From contig JAEWZN010000006.1 of assembly GCA_023395255.1 (NCBI GenBank), positions 42,468 to 106,467 on the forward strand: 64,000 nucleotides of DNA, written 5' to 3'. The notes beneath the pieces were generated by a model. That model was not told where the DNA came from, ran no database searches, and saw only the letters and a list, made by a program, of their open reading frames with translations. Origin of the DNA: Deferribacteres bacterium (lineage in GTDB: Bacteria > Chrysiogenota > Deferribacteres > Deferribacterales > Geovibrionaceae). Of the stretch, positions 1 through 7,972 are shown piece after piece (within the stretch, counting starts at the first letter, position 1; every line of letters starts with the position of its first letter). The translations under genes and the position numbers were made by a program.

Positions 1-2
1 CC

Positions 3-215
3 TGCGCAATAACAGGGAAATACGGTGTTTATGCGCGTATTGCGGATAATCTCGCATGGGTGGAAGGCTACACAGGGGAACTCGACTATGGCAATACTTC
101 CTCTTCCGGAGGTTCAGGTGGCGGATGCTCAGCTTCTGAAAACGGCAATATATCATTGCTGCTTATGTCTGCGGCACTTGCAGTGTTTATAAAAAGAGGC
201 AGAAGAAAAGCTTAG
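3..215 (+). CDS. Trypsin-like serine protease, C-terminal fragment with sorting tail
   Basis: The window opens inside this gene; only the last 70 residues are present. The segment CAITGKYGVYARIADNLAWV resembles the end of S1 (trypsin-like) peptidases, where a conserved GVYtRV strand precedes the final helix. It is followed by a Ser/Gly linker with a single Cys (SSSGGSGGGCS), a hydrophobic segment and an RGRRK end. This is the layout of tripartite C-terminal sorting signals such as GlyGly-CTERM or Synerg-CTERM, so the protein is probably exported and processed at the surface. The catalytic residues lie outside the window. The convergent neighbour at 485-2764 ends in a near-identical tail. The family call is moderately sure. 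Confidence 0.7.
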   Translation, partial: CAITGKYGVYARIADNLAWVEGYTGELDYGNTSSSGGSGGGCSASENGNISLLLMSAALAVFIKRGRRKA

Positions 216-288
216 TAAGGAATGTTACCTGCTTTAGCGGGGATTCAGACTGATGACAAACGCCGTGACAGGTTTGTTCATATCTGTA

Positions 289-326
289 AATCCCCTTCAA
301 TCCCCCTTTGTTAAAGGGGGAAGTTG
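289..326. repeat. CCCCCTTT inverted-repeat element
   Basis: An intergenic hairpin with arms CCCCCTTT and AAAGGGGG around a TGTT loop. Similar C-run/G-run palindromes occur near 43248-43325, and a lone C-run near 36436, all between genes. It looks like a dispersed intergenic repeat; it could also help end transcription of the upstream protease gene. Confidence 0.5.
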
Positions 327-392
327 TTGTGTGCAAAAAGCAAGAACTGAGACTGCCGCGTCGCCTTGCTCCTCGCTGTGACGCAGCTTCCT

Positions 393-423
393 GTCATTGC
401 GAACTTTAGTGAAACAATCTCAT
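393..423. repeat. Dispersed GTCATTGCGA...CAATCTCA repeat
   Basis: An intergenic sequence beginning GTCATTGCGA and ending ACAATCTCA. It matches the general form of a short interspersed repeat seen in many bacterial genomes, in which an NNCGAAGCGAAGNN-like core joins these ends. A related copy on the other strand is at 36545-36573. It is non-coding and sits between two convergent protease genes. Confidence 0.5.
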
Positions 424-484
424 CTGCCCGCAATATCAGATTCTGAGTCTGTCATCAATCCCCGTGCTGCGGGGATTTTATTTT

Positions 485-2764
485 CTATATCTTTCTTCTT
501 ATTAATATTATTCCGGAAATCAACATCAGAACAACCAGAGCGTAATCCGCTTCGGTTCCTGCGGAACATCCGCTGCCTCCGGAACCGCCTGATGAGTCTC
601 CGTCATTATTGCTGTTTCCGCCGTTATCCCCCGGATCTTCATCATCACCGCCGGTTGTTCCGTTGTCATCATCGTCATCATCACCGCCGGAGGAAGAACC
701 GGCAGTTACAAAATATGACTGAACCGCTGAGCTCAGGGAGTTGCCCGCCTGATCTTTTATTCCTGCGGAGATAGTGAGGATATATGCTGTTCCCGCACTG
801 AGGTTTGCAGCAGGGTCAAAAGTCACATTATTGCCGGAGATTATAAAATCGCCGTTTGTAACGGCAGTCATAGTGGACTGGTTAATAAGAGACAGATTTG
901 TTGTGTTCAGTGTGGAGGTAAGTACGCTTTCGCTGAACTGAACACTTATATTTGTACCGACTGCCACATCTGTTGAGTTGTTGGCCGGGGTAACACTGAC
1001 AACATAAGGTGCTGTGGTGTCAAGGACAATAGTGTCTGAGGCTGCGGAGCTTATATTTTCCGCCTCATCCTTGAGCCATGCGTAAACCGTTTTGGTTCCG
1101 TCTCCGCTGCTCAGGGTGAAGCTTACATTAACGGAAAGACTTTTTGTGGTGTAGGTGGAGTTAAACACAGATGCATCCGGCGTTATGCTGTTTTCGGAAA
1201 TATAATAGCCGTTTATCCCTGTTCCGTCCGCTCCGCTTATGTTCACCGTGACGCTTCTGGTATTGGTGAACGCGCTTCCGCTGTTTATGGAGGCCGTGAC
1301 ATTATAAGGCGCTGTGACATCATTTCCGTCTGCGATTGAATTGATGACCGAGTCAACATTTATCCGCCCTTCTGTTCCGTGGGAAGCGCAGCCGTAAGAA
1401 ACTTCGGAGCGTGTGCTTTTCATAACAGTTTCAAGCTGGGTCACAGACAGCGCATCGTTCTTTTGTCTGAAAACAGCGAACGCTCCTGCAACATGGGGTG
1501 TTGCCATTGATGTTCCGTTCCATGCACCGTAATCCGTATCTCCGCTGCCCACTGCGGAGTTTATGTTGACTCCGGGGGCAAATATGTCCAGAACTCCGGT
1601 CAGGTAGTTGCTGAAACTTGCCTCTTCATCGTTGATGTCCGTGGCTCCGACAGCTATCGCATCGGTGATGCAGGATGGAGATGAAACATAGCCGCATAAA
1701 CCGCTGTTTCCTGTGGCGACCGCAACTGCTATGCCCGCTGCCGTGAGGTTGCTGACATGGTTTGTAAAAGTGGGATCGTTATTATTGCAGTAAGCACTGA
1801 AAGAGCTTCCACCCAGACTGAGGTTTACAGCCGCTATGTTGTAATTGTTTCTCTGACCGTAGACATACTGGAGTGCCGCTCTTTGATCAGAAGGGTATGA
1901 AAGAACGCAGTCCCTGTATGGAAGCTGATTGTTTGTGCAGAGAGGTTCATTCTCAAATCTGGAGAAAACCTGAATTGCTATTATGTCCGCGTCTTTTGCC
2001 ACACCCTTCTGGCTTGGACTGTTTCCGGCGGCGATTCCAGCTACATGGCTTCCGTGGTCATAGCTGTCATAGCTTGATGCATAATGCGCCGCTGACCCTG
2101 TGCCTGTCATGGTTGATGTGCTGCTGGGGCAGTCGTTCAGGGCGGAGAAGCACGCCTCCACTATGTTTTTACCCGCAAACATTTCATGGGTGCTTCTTAT
2201 TCCCGTATCCAGTATAGCTACATACCAGCCTGCGCCTGTGTAACCCGCAGTCCATGCATCGTCAGCGCCTATTTTTCCTATGGAGTCAGCCCCGGCTGAG
2301 GGGGAGGAGAGGGTGTCCGGGAGTTTCTGCGGGACATCTTCTATTATATATTCCACCAGAGGATTGCTTAAAAGCTCTGTAAGCCCGGCAGAGGTAACTT
2401 CCATTGCCGCCTCCGGAGTGAAGTCATAAGCCCTTTTGATGATATAGTTTTTTGAGTTTACAGCCGAGAGAGCATCCCTCCTGCTGCGTTCGGTTTCCGC
2501 CTTTACAGCGTCATCCGCCCGCTCAGCGGCGCGTCTTGCGGCTGTGCTTTTACGGTTTTGCACTGCGCTGCGGGAAGCGCTGATCAGAGCCGGATAGTTT
2601 TCCGATTTGAACCCGACAATAATCCTCACATAGCCGTCTTTAGCCGCTTTCATGGCCAGCTCGGCCTTATTGAGCACAAAGGGGGATGAATCGGCGCGGC
2701 TCTCCGCAGGAAATGATGAGAAAAGAGATAAAATCAATAATAATGCAAGCAGTTTTAAACGCAT
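485..2764 (-). CDS. Secreted subtilisin-like (S8) protease with Ig-like domain and C-terminal sorting tail
   Basis: A 759-aa exported peptidase. An N-terminal signal peptide (to about residue 24) is followed by an I9-like propeptide and an S8 domain. The catalytic triad is visible as Asp186 (ILDTGI), His237 (DHGSHVAG) and Ser419 (GTSMATPHVAG). Beyond about residue 500 come an Ig-like stretch and a Big_5/SbsA-type domain (TTAPYVVSVTPANNSTDVAV). An Asp/Gly/Ser-rich linker then leads to a Cys-containing tail (GGSGGSGCSAG), one hydrophobic helix and a terminal RRK. That tail matches the trypsin-like protein ending at 215, so both are probably anchored or cleaved by the same sorting enzyme. The start is supported by the signal peptide. 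The protease call is very sure; the sorting route is inferred. Confidence 0.93.
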   Translation of the reverse strand: MRLKLLALLLILSLFSSFPAESRADSSPFVLNKAELAMKAAKDGYVRIIVGFKSENYPALISASRSAVQNRKSTAARRAAERADDAVKAETERSRRDALSAVNSKNYIIKRAYDFTPEAAMEVTSAGLTELLSNPLVEYIIEDVPQKLPDTLSSPSAGADSIGKIGADDAWTAGYTGAGWYVAILDTGIRSTHEMFAGKNIVEACFSALNDCPSSTSTMTGTGSAAHYASSYDSYDHGSHVAGIAAGNSPSQKGVAKDADIIAIQVFSRFENEPLCTNNQLPYRDCVLSYPSDQRAALQYVYGQRNNYNIAAVNLSLGGSSFSAYCNNNDPTFTNHVSNLTAAGIAVAVATGNSGLCGYVSSPSCITDAIAVGATDINDEEASFSNYLTGVLDIFAPGVNINSAVGSGDTDYGAWNGTSMATPHVAGAFAVFRQKNDALSVTQLETVMKSTRSEVSYGCASHGTEGRINVDSVINSIADGNDVTAPYNVTASINSGSAFTNTRSVTVNISGADGTGINGYYISENSITPDASVFNSTYTTKSLSVNVSFTLSSGDGTKTVYAWLKDEAENISSAASDTIVLDTTAPYVVSVTPANNSTDVAVGTNISVQFSESVLTSTLNTTNLSLINQSTMTAVTNGDFIISGNNVTFDPAANLSAGTAYILTISAGIKDQAGNSLSSAVQSYFVTAGSSSGGDDDDDDNGTTGGDDEDPGDNGGNSNNDGDSSGGSGGSGCSAGTEADYALVVLMLISGIILIRRKI

Positions 2765-2886
2765 TTTTCCCCCGGCCTGAAAACCAAAGCAAACTATTTT
2801 CAGAGGTGTGTCTTAATTTATAACGGATAATCTATGCCTCTGGTTTCACAGAGCAAGGTAATTTAACCTTAATATGTATTAACGGG

Positions 2887-3849
2887 TCAGTTTCTTATAC
2901 AAAAATAACTCTGCCCTGTATCTATCCCTATGCTGCATTCCAGAGTAATATCCGCAATCATATTCAGAAGTCCTGCCGCATCGTCAGTTATCTGTGGAGT
3001 AACGCTCATTCCGCCGACATGGATTGTGAGGAACTTGCCTTCCGGGGTTTCGTGCTCAATAGCGAGATTATTTATGTGCTTTATCACTGTTTTGGCTATA
3101 AATTCGGCTCCTTTGAGGTCGGTGGAGGGCAGAAAAAGCGCGAAGCTGTTTCCCCCCACTCTTGCCAGAAGATCCCCCGGCCGCTTTGCTGATTTTTTCA
3201 GTGCGGAGGATATTCTGCGCAGAACCTTGTCACCTTCGAGAAAGCCGTATTTTGCGTTATAGTCGCGGAAGTCGGTTATGTCTATCCGGAGAAGGGCTAT
3301 TGCCGCCTGAGTGCGTATTGCCCTACTGACCTCCTCCTCGACCTTGTAGATGAAATATCTTCTGGATAAAACTCCGGTGAGGCCGTCAATGTTGGAAATA
3401 TCCTCCAGCTTCCTGTTGTTTTCCTCTATCTCCTTCTCACGGCTTATCCTGCTGATTATCTCTTTTCTGAGGGCAACTGCGGTTCTCATACGGGCGAAAA
3501 TCTCCGTTCTGTCGGAGAAGTCCTTTATATAGTCCATGCATCCGGTCTCAAGCATAGCCCTGACTATATCTTCACTGTTTGCATTGCCGAAGGAGATAAC
3601 CACAGTGTCCGTGTACTTGCCGTCGGACTTGACGGCAAGTGTCACCTCATATGCTTCCGTATTGTTCTCGAAGTTAATAAGAATTATATCCGGCTGAATA
3701 AGCGGCTTAGCAGGGCTCAGTATTGCCAGCTTGTCAAACGATTCGAGGAGGGTCATGTTCTCAACCCATGAAATTTCCTCGATTCTGGACAGAGCGTCCT
3801 TCAAAGGTTTCAGATCTGTCCGCGCGTCATCAATGACGGCAAGGATCAT
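2887..3849 (-). CDS. Receiver-GGDEF protein with both active sites degenerate
   Basis: A 320-aa last gene of a leftward signalling/pilus operon, overlapping the ATPase gene by 4 nt (ATGA type). The N-terminal receiver-like domain keeps the acidic pair (IDD) but has Asn59 (LINFENN) where the phosphorylated Asp is expected. The C-terminal domain is clearly GGDEF family (VSRRYFIYKVEEEV, RVGGNSFALFLP), but the signature is GGNSF (residues 232-236) instead of GG[DE]EF. Canonical cyclases need those acidic residues for metal and GTP, so cyclic-di-GMP synthesis is unlikely. It may act as a binding or scaffold protein for the pilus-type ATPase beside it. The role is inferred; the substitutions are directly visible. 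Confidence 0.85.
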   Translation of the reverse strand: MILAVIDDARTDLKPLKDALSRIEEISWVENMTLLESFDKLAILSPAKPLIQPDIILINFENNTEAYEVTLAVKSDGKYTDTVVISFGNANSEDIVRAMLETGCMDYIKDFSDRTEIFARMRTAVALRKEIISRISREKEIEENNRKLEDISNIDGLTGVLSRRYFIYKVEEEVSRAIRTQAAIALLRIDITDFRDYNAKYGFLEGDKVLRRISSALKKSAKRPGDLLARVGGNSFALFLPSTDLKGAEFIAKTVIKHINNLAIEHETPEGKFLTIHVGGMSVTPQITDDAAGLLNMIADITLECSIGIDTGQSYFCIRN

Positions 3850-5570
3850 AAATTGGCCTCCGCTATGTCTTCGCTCACTGTCACGCGGTTAAGCTCCTCT
3901 ATTGTGGTGAGGCCTCTGAGTATTTTTTTAAGCCCGTCGTAACGGAGGGTTTTGTAGCCCCCTTTGGCCATTGTATATTCCTGAACCTGAAGAATGTTTG
4001 CGCCTTCGGCGATCATTTTTCTCACTTCATGGTCTATCATGAGGAGCTCATGAATAGCTATCCTGCCCTTATACCCGCTGCCGTAGCATTTCGGGCAGCC
4101 TTTCCCCTTGTAGAACTGCACCTTTGTTTTGCCGTCCCACTCATAAAAATAGCGCATTATCTCTTCCGGTTTGAGGTCATAGGGCTCCTTGCAGTGATCG
4201 CAGATGCGCCTTATCAGCCTCTGGGACATAACGCCTATCATAGACGGAGCCACGAGGAACGGCTCAACACCTATTTCCAGAAGTCTGGTAACAGCCTCCA
4301 TAGCGCTGTTGGTGTGCATTGTGGCGAGAACAAGGTGACCTGTGAGCGCTGCCTGAGCGGCTATTTTGGCTGTTTCCGTGTCTCTGATCTCCCCGATGAG
4401 TATGATGTCCGGGTCCTGACGGAGGAATGAGCGCAGAGTGTTTGCGAAACCAAGCCCGACCGCGTTATTGACCTGCACCTGCGTAAGCCCCTGGAGGCGG
4501 TATTCCACAGGGTCTTCAATGGTCATAATGTTCACTCCCGGCTCATTGAGATATTTAAGCAGGGCGTAAAGTGTGGTTGTTTTGCCGGAACCTGTGGGCC
4601 CTGTGACGAAGAATACGCCGTTGGGGTTTTCCATAAGCAGGTTGAGTTTGGAATATATGCTTTTGGAGAAATTGAGATCCGTAAGTGAGGGGACTGTTTT
4701 TGAGTCCTTCTGACCGAGAATACGCAGAACCGCCTTTTCCCCGTAGATGCTGGGAACGGTTGAGATACGGAAATCTATGGCGCGGTTTTTAAGCTTAAGT
4801 ACGCATCTGCCGTCCAGCGGGAGCCTGCGTTCGGTTATGTCAAGGTTTGACATAACCTTAAGCCTCGATATAAGTCCTGTGAGTATAATAACGTCAAACT
4901 TGAGGAGATCCTGCAAAACGCCGTCTATCCTGTAGCGCACACGGACAAAGTTTTCCTGTGGTTCTATGTGTATGTCGGAAGCGCCTTCTTTTATACCGAT
5001 GAGCATTATGGCGCGCACAAGCTCTATTATCGACTGATCCCCCGCCATTCTCTGGAGCTGTCCGGCGGTGATCTTGCTTGTTCCCTTTACCAGTGAGTCA
5101 ACAGAGATTTTGGCAAGGAACTCATCTATCTTTGTGCTGTCCTGATAGCTTATCTCAAGGGTGTCCTCAAGGTCTTCCGGCATGGCAAAAACAGTGCTGA
5201 CGCTTGCTTCAAAGAATTTTTCGCAGGCGCGTATCGCCTCCATATTTTCCGGGTCTGAGACTGCTATTGTAACTGTATCGCCGAATTTATAGAGAGGTAC
5301 AACCCTGTATTTTTTGGCAATATCGGAGGGGAGCATGGTGAAAAGCTCATAGTTGATCATGGTTCTGCCAAGATCAACGTAGGCCTTGTTTATGGAATCG
5401 CCCCAGAGCTTCGCCATGAGGTCTCTGGAGGCGGCTCCGCCCTCAATGAGATAATGGAGAATGTCTGCTGCGCTGCGGTTGAACTTCTTAAGCAGGTTGG
5501 TTTTATCCTCTTCGGTCAGAACCTTTTCCTGAACGAGGAGCTCCATGAACTCGTCATTTATTTTTTTCAT
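3846..5570 (-). CDS. Type IV pilus / type II secretion assembly ATPase (PilB/GspE family)
   Basis: A 574-aa hexameric secretion ATPase that powers pilin or pseudopilin polymerisation at the inner membrane. A MshEN-like N-terminal region (about 1-150) precedes the ATPase core. Walker A is GPTGSGKTT (residues 324-332, Lys330), followed by an Asp box, Walker B (ILIGEIRD), a His box (ATMHTNSA) and a tetracysteine zinc motif (CDHC then CPKC). Length and motif order are normal for PilB/GspE. No pilin, PilC or secretin gene is nearby. The gene is coupled to two-component genes upstream and a degenerate GGDEF protein downstream, so it is probably under signalling control. PilB and GspE cannot be told apart from this alone. 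Confidence 0.92.
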   Translation of the reverse strand: MKKINDEFMELLVQEKVLTEEDKTNLLKKFNRSAADILHYLIEGGAASRDLMAKLWGDSINKAYVDLGRTMINYELFTMLPSDIAKKYRVVPLYKFGDTVTIAVSDPENMEAIRACEKFFEASVSTVFAMPEDLEDTLEISYQDSTKIDEFLAKISVDSLVKGTSKITAGQLQRMAGDQSIIELVRAIMLIGIKEGASDIHIEPQENFVRVRYRIDGVLQDLLKFDVIILTGLISRLKVMSNLDITERRLPLDGRCVLKLKNRAIDFRISTVPSIYGEKAVLRILGQKDSKTVPSLTDLNFSKSIYSKLNLLMENPNGVFFVTGPTGSGKTTTLYALLKYLNEPGVNIMTIEDPVEYRLQGLTQVQVNNAVGLGFANTLRSFLRQDPDIILIGEIRDTETAKIAAQAALTGHLVLATMHTNSAMEAVTRLLEIGVEPFLVAPSMIGVMSQRLIRRICDHCKEPYDLKPEEIMRYFYEWDGKTKVQFYKGKGCPKCYGSGYKGRIAIHELLMIDHEVRKMIAEGANILQVQEYTMAKGGYKTLRYDGLKKILRGLTTIEELNRVTVSEDIAEANL

Positions 5571-5572
5571 GG

Positions 5573-5722
5573 CTATTCACCCTTTTTAAGCTTTATTTTG
5601 TCTTTGCTGGTGATAAGCCTCTGGATTCCGTCCTGCGTGAGCTTGCGCTGGGTCATTTTCTCAAATTCTTCGTCAGCCTTGATCTCCAGAAGGATTTCCC
5701 TCAGGTTGTACCTTATCCTCAT
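5573..5722 (-). CDS. 49-aa basic helical protein between regulator and ATPase
   Basis: A small gene whose product starts MRIRYNLREILLEI and ends KIKLKKGE. It has a strong AAGGAG ribosome site 8 nt before the ATG. Its 5' end overlaps the end of the CheY-like gene by 50 nt, and it stops 2 nt before the PilB/GspE start, so it sits inside the operon. The sequence is charged and predicted helical, with no Cys, no membrane segment and no family I recognise. It could be an adaptor between the regulator and the ATPase; that is inference from position only. Ribosome site, spacing and operon position support it being a real gene. Confidence 0.7.
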   Translation of the reverse strand: MRIRYNLREILLEIKADEEFEKMTQRKLTQDGIQRLITSKDKIKLKKGE

Positions 5723-6116
5723 TTTTGCTTCTCCTTGCTGTCAGGAAAGAGTTCCATGACTCAACGATTATCTGCCTTATTTCCTTTATGGGAGTATCTT
5801 TTCTTATATAGTTGTATGCTCCGTGCTTTATGCACTCATCAACAGTTTCCACATCAGCAACAGAGGTGAGCATTATGATCAGTGCGCCCGGCTGGAGCTC
5901 TCTTATCTCTTTTATGGACTCGGTTCCGGTCTGCTTGGGCATGTTGATGTCAAGGAGGACTATGTCCACCTTAAACTGCCTGCACAATTCCACAGCCTCA
6001 AGTCCGTTCTGCGCCTCTCCTACGAGTTCGCAGTTGATGCTCTGGATTACTTTTTTCATTATAAGACGAATATGGGCTTCATCGTCCGCAATAATTACTC
6101 TCGGTGCTACACTCAT
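5673..6116 (-). CDS. CheY-like single-domain response regulator
   Basis: A 147-aa receiver with a short charged tail. All phosphorylation residues are present: the acidic pair in IIADDE, phospho-acceptor Asp56 (LLDINMP), Thr/Ser after beta-4 (MLTSVAD) and the conserved Lys (YIRKDTP). There is no output domain, so it should work by protein contact, most simply on the neighbouring 49-aa protein, PilB/GspE ATPase or degenerate GGDEF protein. It overlaps the upstream kinase gene by 4 nt, which makes that kinase its likely partner. The last ~15 residues are Lys/Glu/Gly rich and their codons overlap the small downstream gene. The domain call is very sure. Confidence 0.92.
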   Translation of the reverse strand: MSVAPRVIIADDEAHIRLIMKKVIQSINCELVGEAQNGLEAVELCRQFKVDIVLLDINMPKQTGTESIKEIRELQPGALIIMLTSVADVETVDECIKHGAYNYIRKDTPIKEIRQIIVESWNSFLTARRSKNEDKVQPEGNPSGDQG

Positions 6117-7270
6117 ATGCTTGTCTCCGCAGGCAGTTTTACGGTTATTTCCGTTCCTTCGCCTTTTTTGCTTTTTACGCTGAAGCTTCCATGATGTGCG
6201 TACACAATGCTTTTGATGATGAAAAGCCCCAGTCCCGTGGATTTTTCCCCGTCGGTCGGCTTGCTGCTTACTGTGCAGTATTCGCCGAAGAGCTTGGGAA
6301 TGTCCTCCTCGCTAATGCCGACACCCTGATCCGCCACTGTTAATGCGGCGGAATTTCCCTCTTTATATAGTTTAACCGTAACTTCCGTATTTTGCGGTGA
6401 AAATTTTACAGCGTTGCCCAAAAGGTTGTCCAGAACCTGATCAATCCTGTTTTTATCAACGGATACAATGCCCACATCCTCAAGCTCTCTTTTGATTGTG
6501 ATGTTTTTTCTGGCTGCCAGAGGTTCGTTTATGTTAATGCGTCTGTCTATGATTTTTCTTAGTTCGCTTTCCTGTTTCAGAAGGGAGAGCCTGCCGCTTT
6601 CGATAACCGCGTAGTCCAGAAGATCATTCACCAGAGAGAGCATTCCGTGGCTGGTTTCATGTATCATGCTGAGCATTTCAGCCTGATCCCCGTTAAGCTT
6701 TCCGTCAAGCTCGTCAGCGAGCATTTCCGCAAATCCGCGTATGGAGGCCAGCGGGCCTCTGAGATCGTGTGCTGCTGTTCCGAGAAAGCGGTTTTTGACC
6801 TGATTTAAGTCCTCCAGACGGCGGTTGAGGGTCTTGAGCTCCTCCTCCTGCTGTTTGCGTTTATCGGTTTCCAGCTTAAGCTTTATTATCGCATCCACAC
6901 GCGCCTTGAGCACGGGCTTTGAAACAGGCTTGAGTATGAAGTCCGCCGCTCCGGCCTCAAATGCGTCCGAAAGGGTCTGGGCATCGTTTTTAACAGAGAT
7001 CATTATGATTGGGATATGCTCGTAGATAGGGTGGGTTTTCAGCCTCTGCACAGCCTCTATGCCGTTCATCTGAGGCATAACTATATCCATAAGAATAAGG
7101 TCGGGCAGCTTTTCTTTACTGTTTTCCGCCTCATCCAGAAGCTCTATTCCATCCCATGCGCCGGAGGCTTTCTGTATATTTTCATATCCGCATGAATTAA
7201 GTATGCGCTCAAGAATGTTCAGTGACGTTTCAGAATCATCCACAATAAGGATTCTGCTGCTTCCGTTCAT
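6113..7270 (-). CDS. Receiver-histidine kinase (REC-HisKA-HATPase)
   Basis: A 385-aa soluble kinase and first gene of the leftward operon running to 2887. An N-terminal receiver (residues 1-125, Asp62 in LMDIVMP, Lys in FILKPVS) joins through a coiled coil to a HisKA domain with His168 (AAHDLRGPLASIRGF). An HATPase domain follows with an N box (LDNLLGNAVKF), G1 (DQGVGISEED) and G2 (STGLGLFIIKS). With no membrane or sensor domain, it is probably driven by another kinase that phosphorylates the receiver, as in phosphorelays. The 4-nt overlap with the CheY-like gene suggests that protein is its target. All catalytic boxes are intact. Confidence 0.92.
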   Translation of the reverse strand: MNGSSRILIVDDSETSLNILERILNSCGYENIQKASGAWDGIELLDEAENSKEKLPDLILMDIVMPQMNGIEAVQRLKTHPIYEHIPIIMISVKNDAQTLSDAFEAGAADFILKPVSKPVLKARVDAIIKLKLETDKRKQQEEELKTLNRRLEDLNQVKNRFLGTAAHDLRGPLASIRGFAEMLADELDGKLNGDQAEMLSMIHETSHGMLSLVNDLLDYAVIESGRLSLLKQESELRKIIDRRININEPLAARKNITIKRELEDVGIVSVDKNRIDQVLDNLLGNAVKFSPQNTEVTVKLYKEGNSAALTVADQGVGISEEDIPKLFGEYCTVSSKPTDGEKSTGLGLFIIKSIVYAHHGSFSVKSKKGEGTEITVKLPAETSI

Positions 7271-7545
7271 TGCGTATCTCCGGTCAAAAATAAGTTATAA
7301 GATTAATCAATCCGCGTGTATGGCGGATATGTGCTAGTAATAACATGTATAACCTCTGGTACACAACAGGAAATCGGTTCCCGTCCGCCTGTTTTATCTG
7401 TTGGCACATTAGTTTATAATTACTTTAAGATAACATTAAATATGGAAAAAGTTGTCATTTTTTTCGGAGGAATACAATTCTTCTTGAAGATTTATTTCTT
7501 TTGCATAATAGTTCATCTGCGTTTTAAAAGGCGAGGTGGAAAAGG

Positions 7546-7971
7546 ATGATATACTGGTTCGGAATTCTTCTTGCGGTTTTTTCCAATGTTTTTTATCACA
7601 TAAGTCAGAAGACGATCTCCGTGAACGCAAATCCTGTGGTTTCACTTGTGTTTACTTACATCACCGCTGCTGCAGCCTCACTCTTTCTTATTCCGTTTTT
7701 TCCGCTCAAGGGTACGCTCACCGAGGAAGTAAGCAGACTGAACCTGCCCAGTGCGGTTCTGGGAATTTCCATTGTCGGGCTTGAGCTTGGGTTTCTTCTG
7801 GTGTACAGAGCCGGGTGGAACATCAATATAGCGGGCATAGTGGTAAGCGTTATGGTGGGGCTGTGTCTTATTCCCGTGGGTTACCTGTTTTTCAGTGATA
7901 CGCTGACCGCAAAAAGCGCTCTGGGAATTGCGCTCTGCATAGCAGGCCTTGTGCTTATCAATTTTAAGTAA
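7546..7971 (+). CDS. Small EamA/DMT-type membrane protein
   Basis: A 141-aa integral membrane protein of about four to five helices, with the character of a half-size member of the drug/metabolite transporter superfamily. The pattern is typical: a first helix YWFGILLAVFSNVFYHISQK, a Pro/Gly-rich middle, and a last helix ending in IALCIAGLVLINFK. Such short proteins usually work as dimers. The ATG at 7546 has an AGGTGG sequence about 7 nt before it. The gene stands alone and converges with the histidine kinase gene ending at 7973. Substrate unknown. Confidence 0.75.
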   Translation: MIYWFGILLAVFSNVFYHISQKTISVNANPVVSLVFTYITAAAASLFLIPFFPLKGTLTEEVSRLNLPSAVLGISIVGLELGFLLVYRAGWNINIAGIVVSVMVGLCLIPVGYLFFSDTLTAKSALGIALCIAGLVLINFK

Positions 7972-7972
7972 A

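Noticed and set aside
397..774. Arg/His-rich frame on the plus strand
   Set aside because: It is antisense to the Asp/Gly-rich tail of the subtilase; repeated codons there create the open frame.
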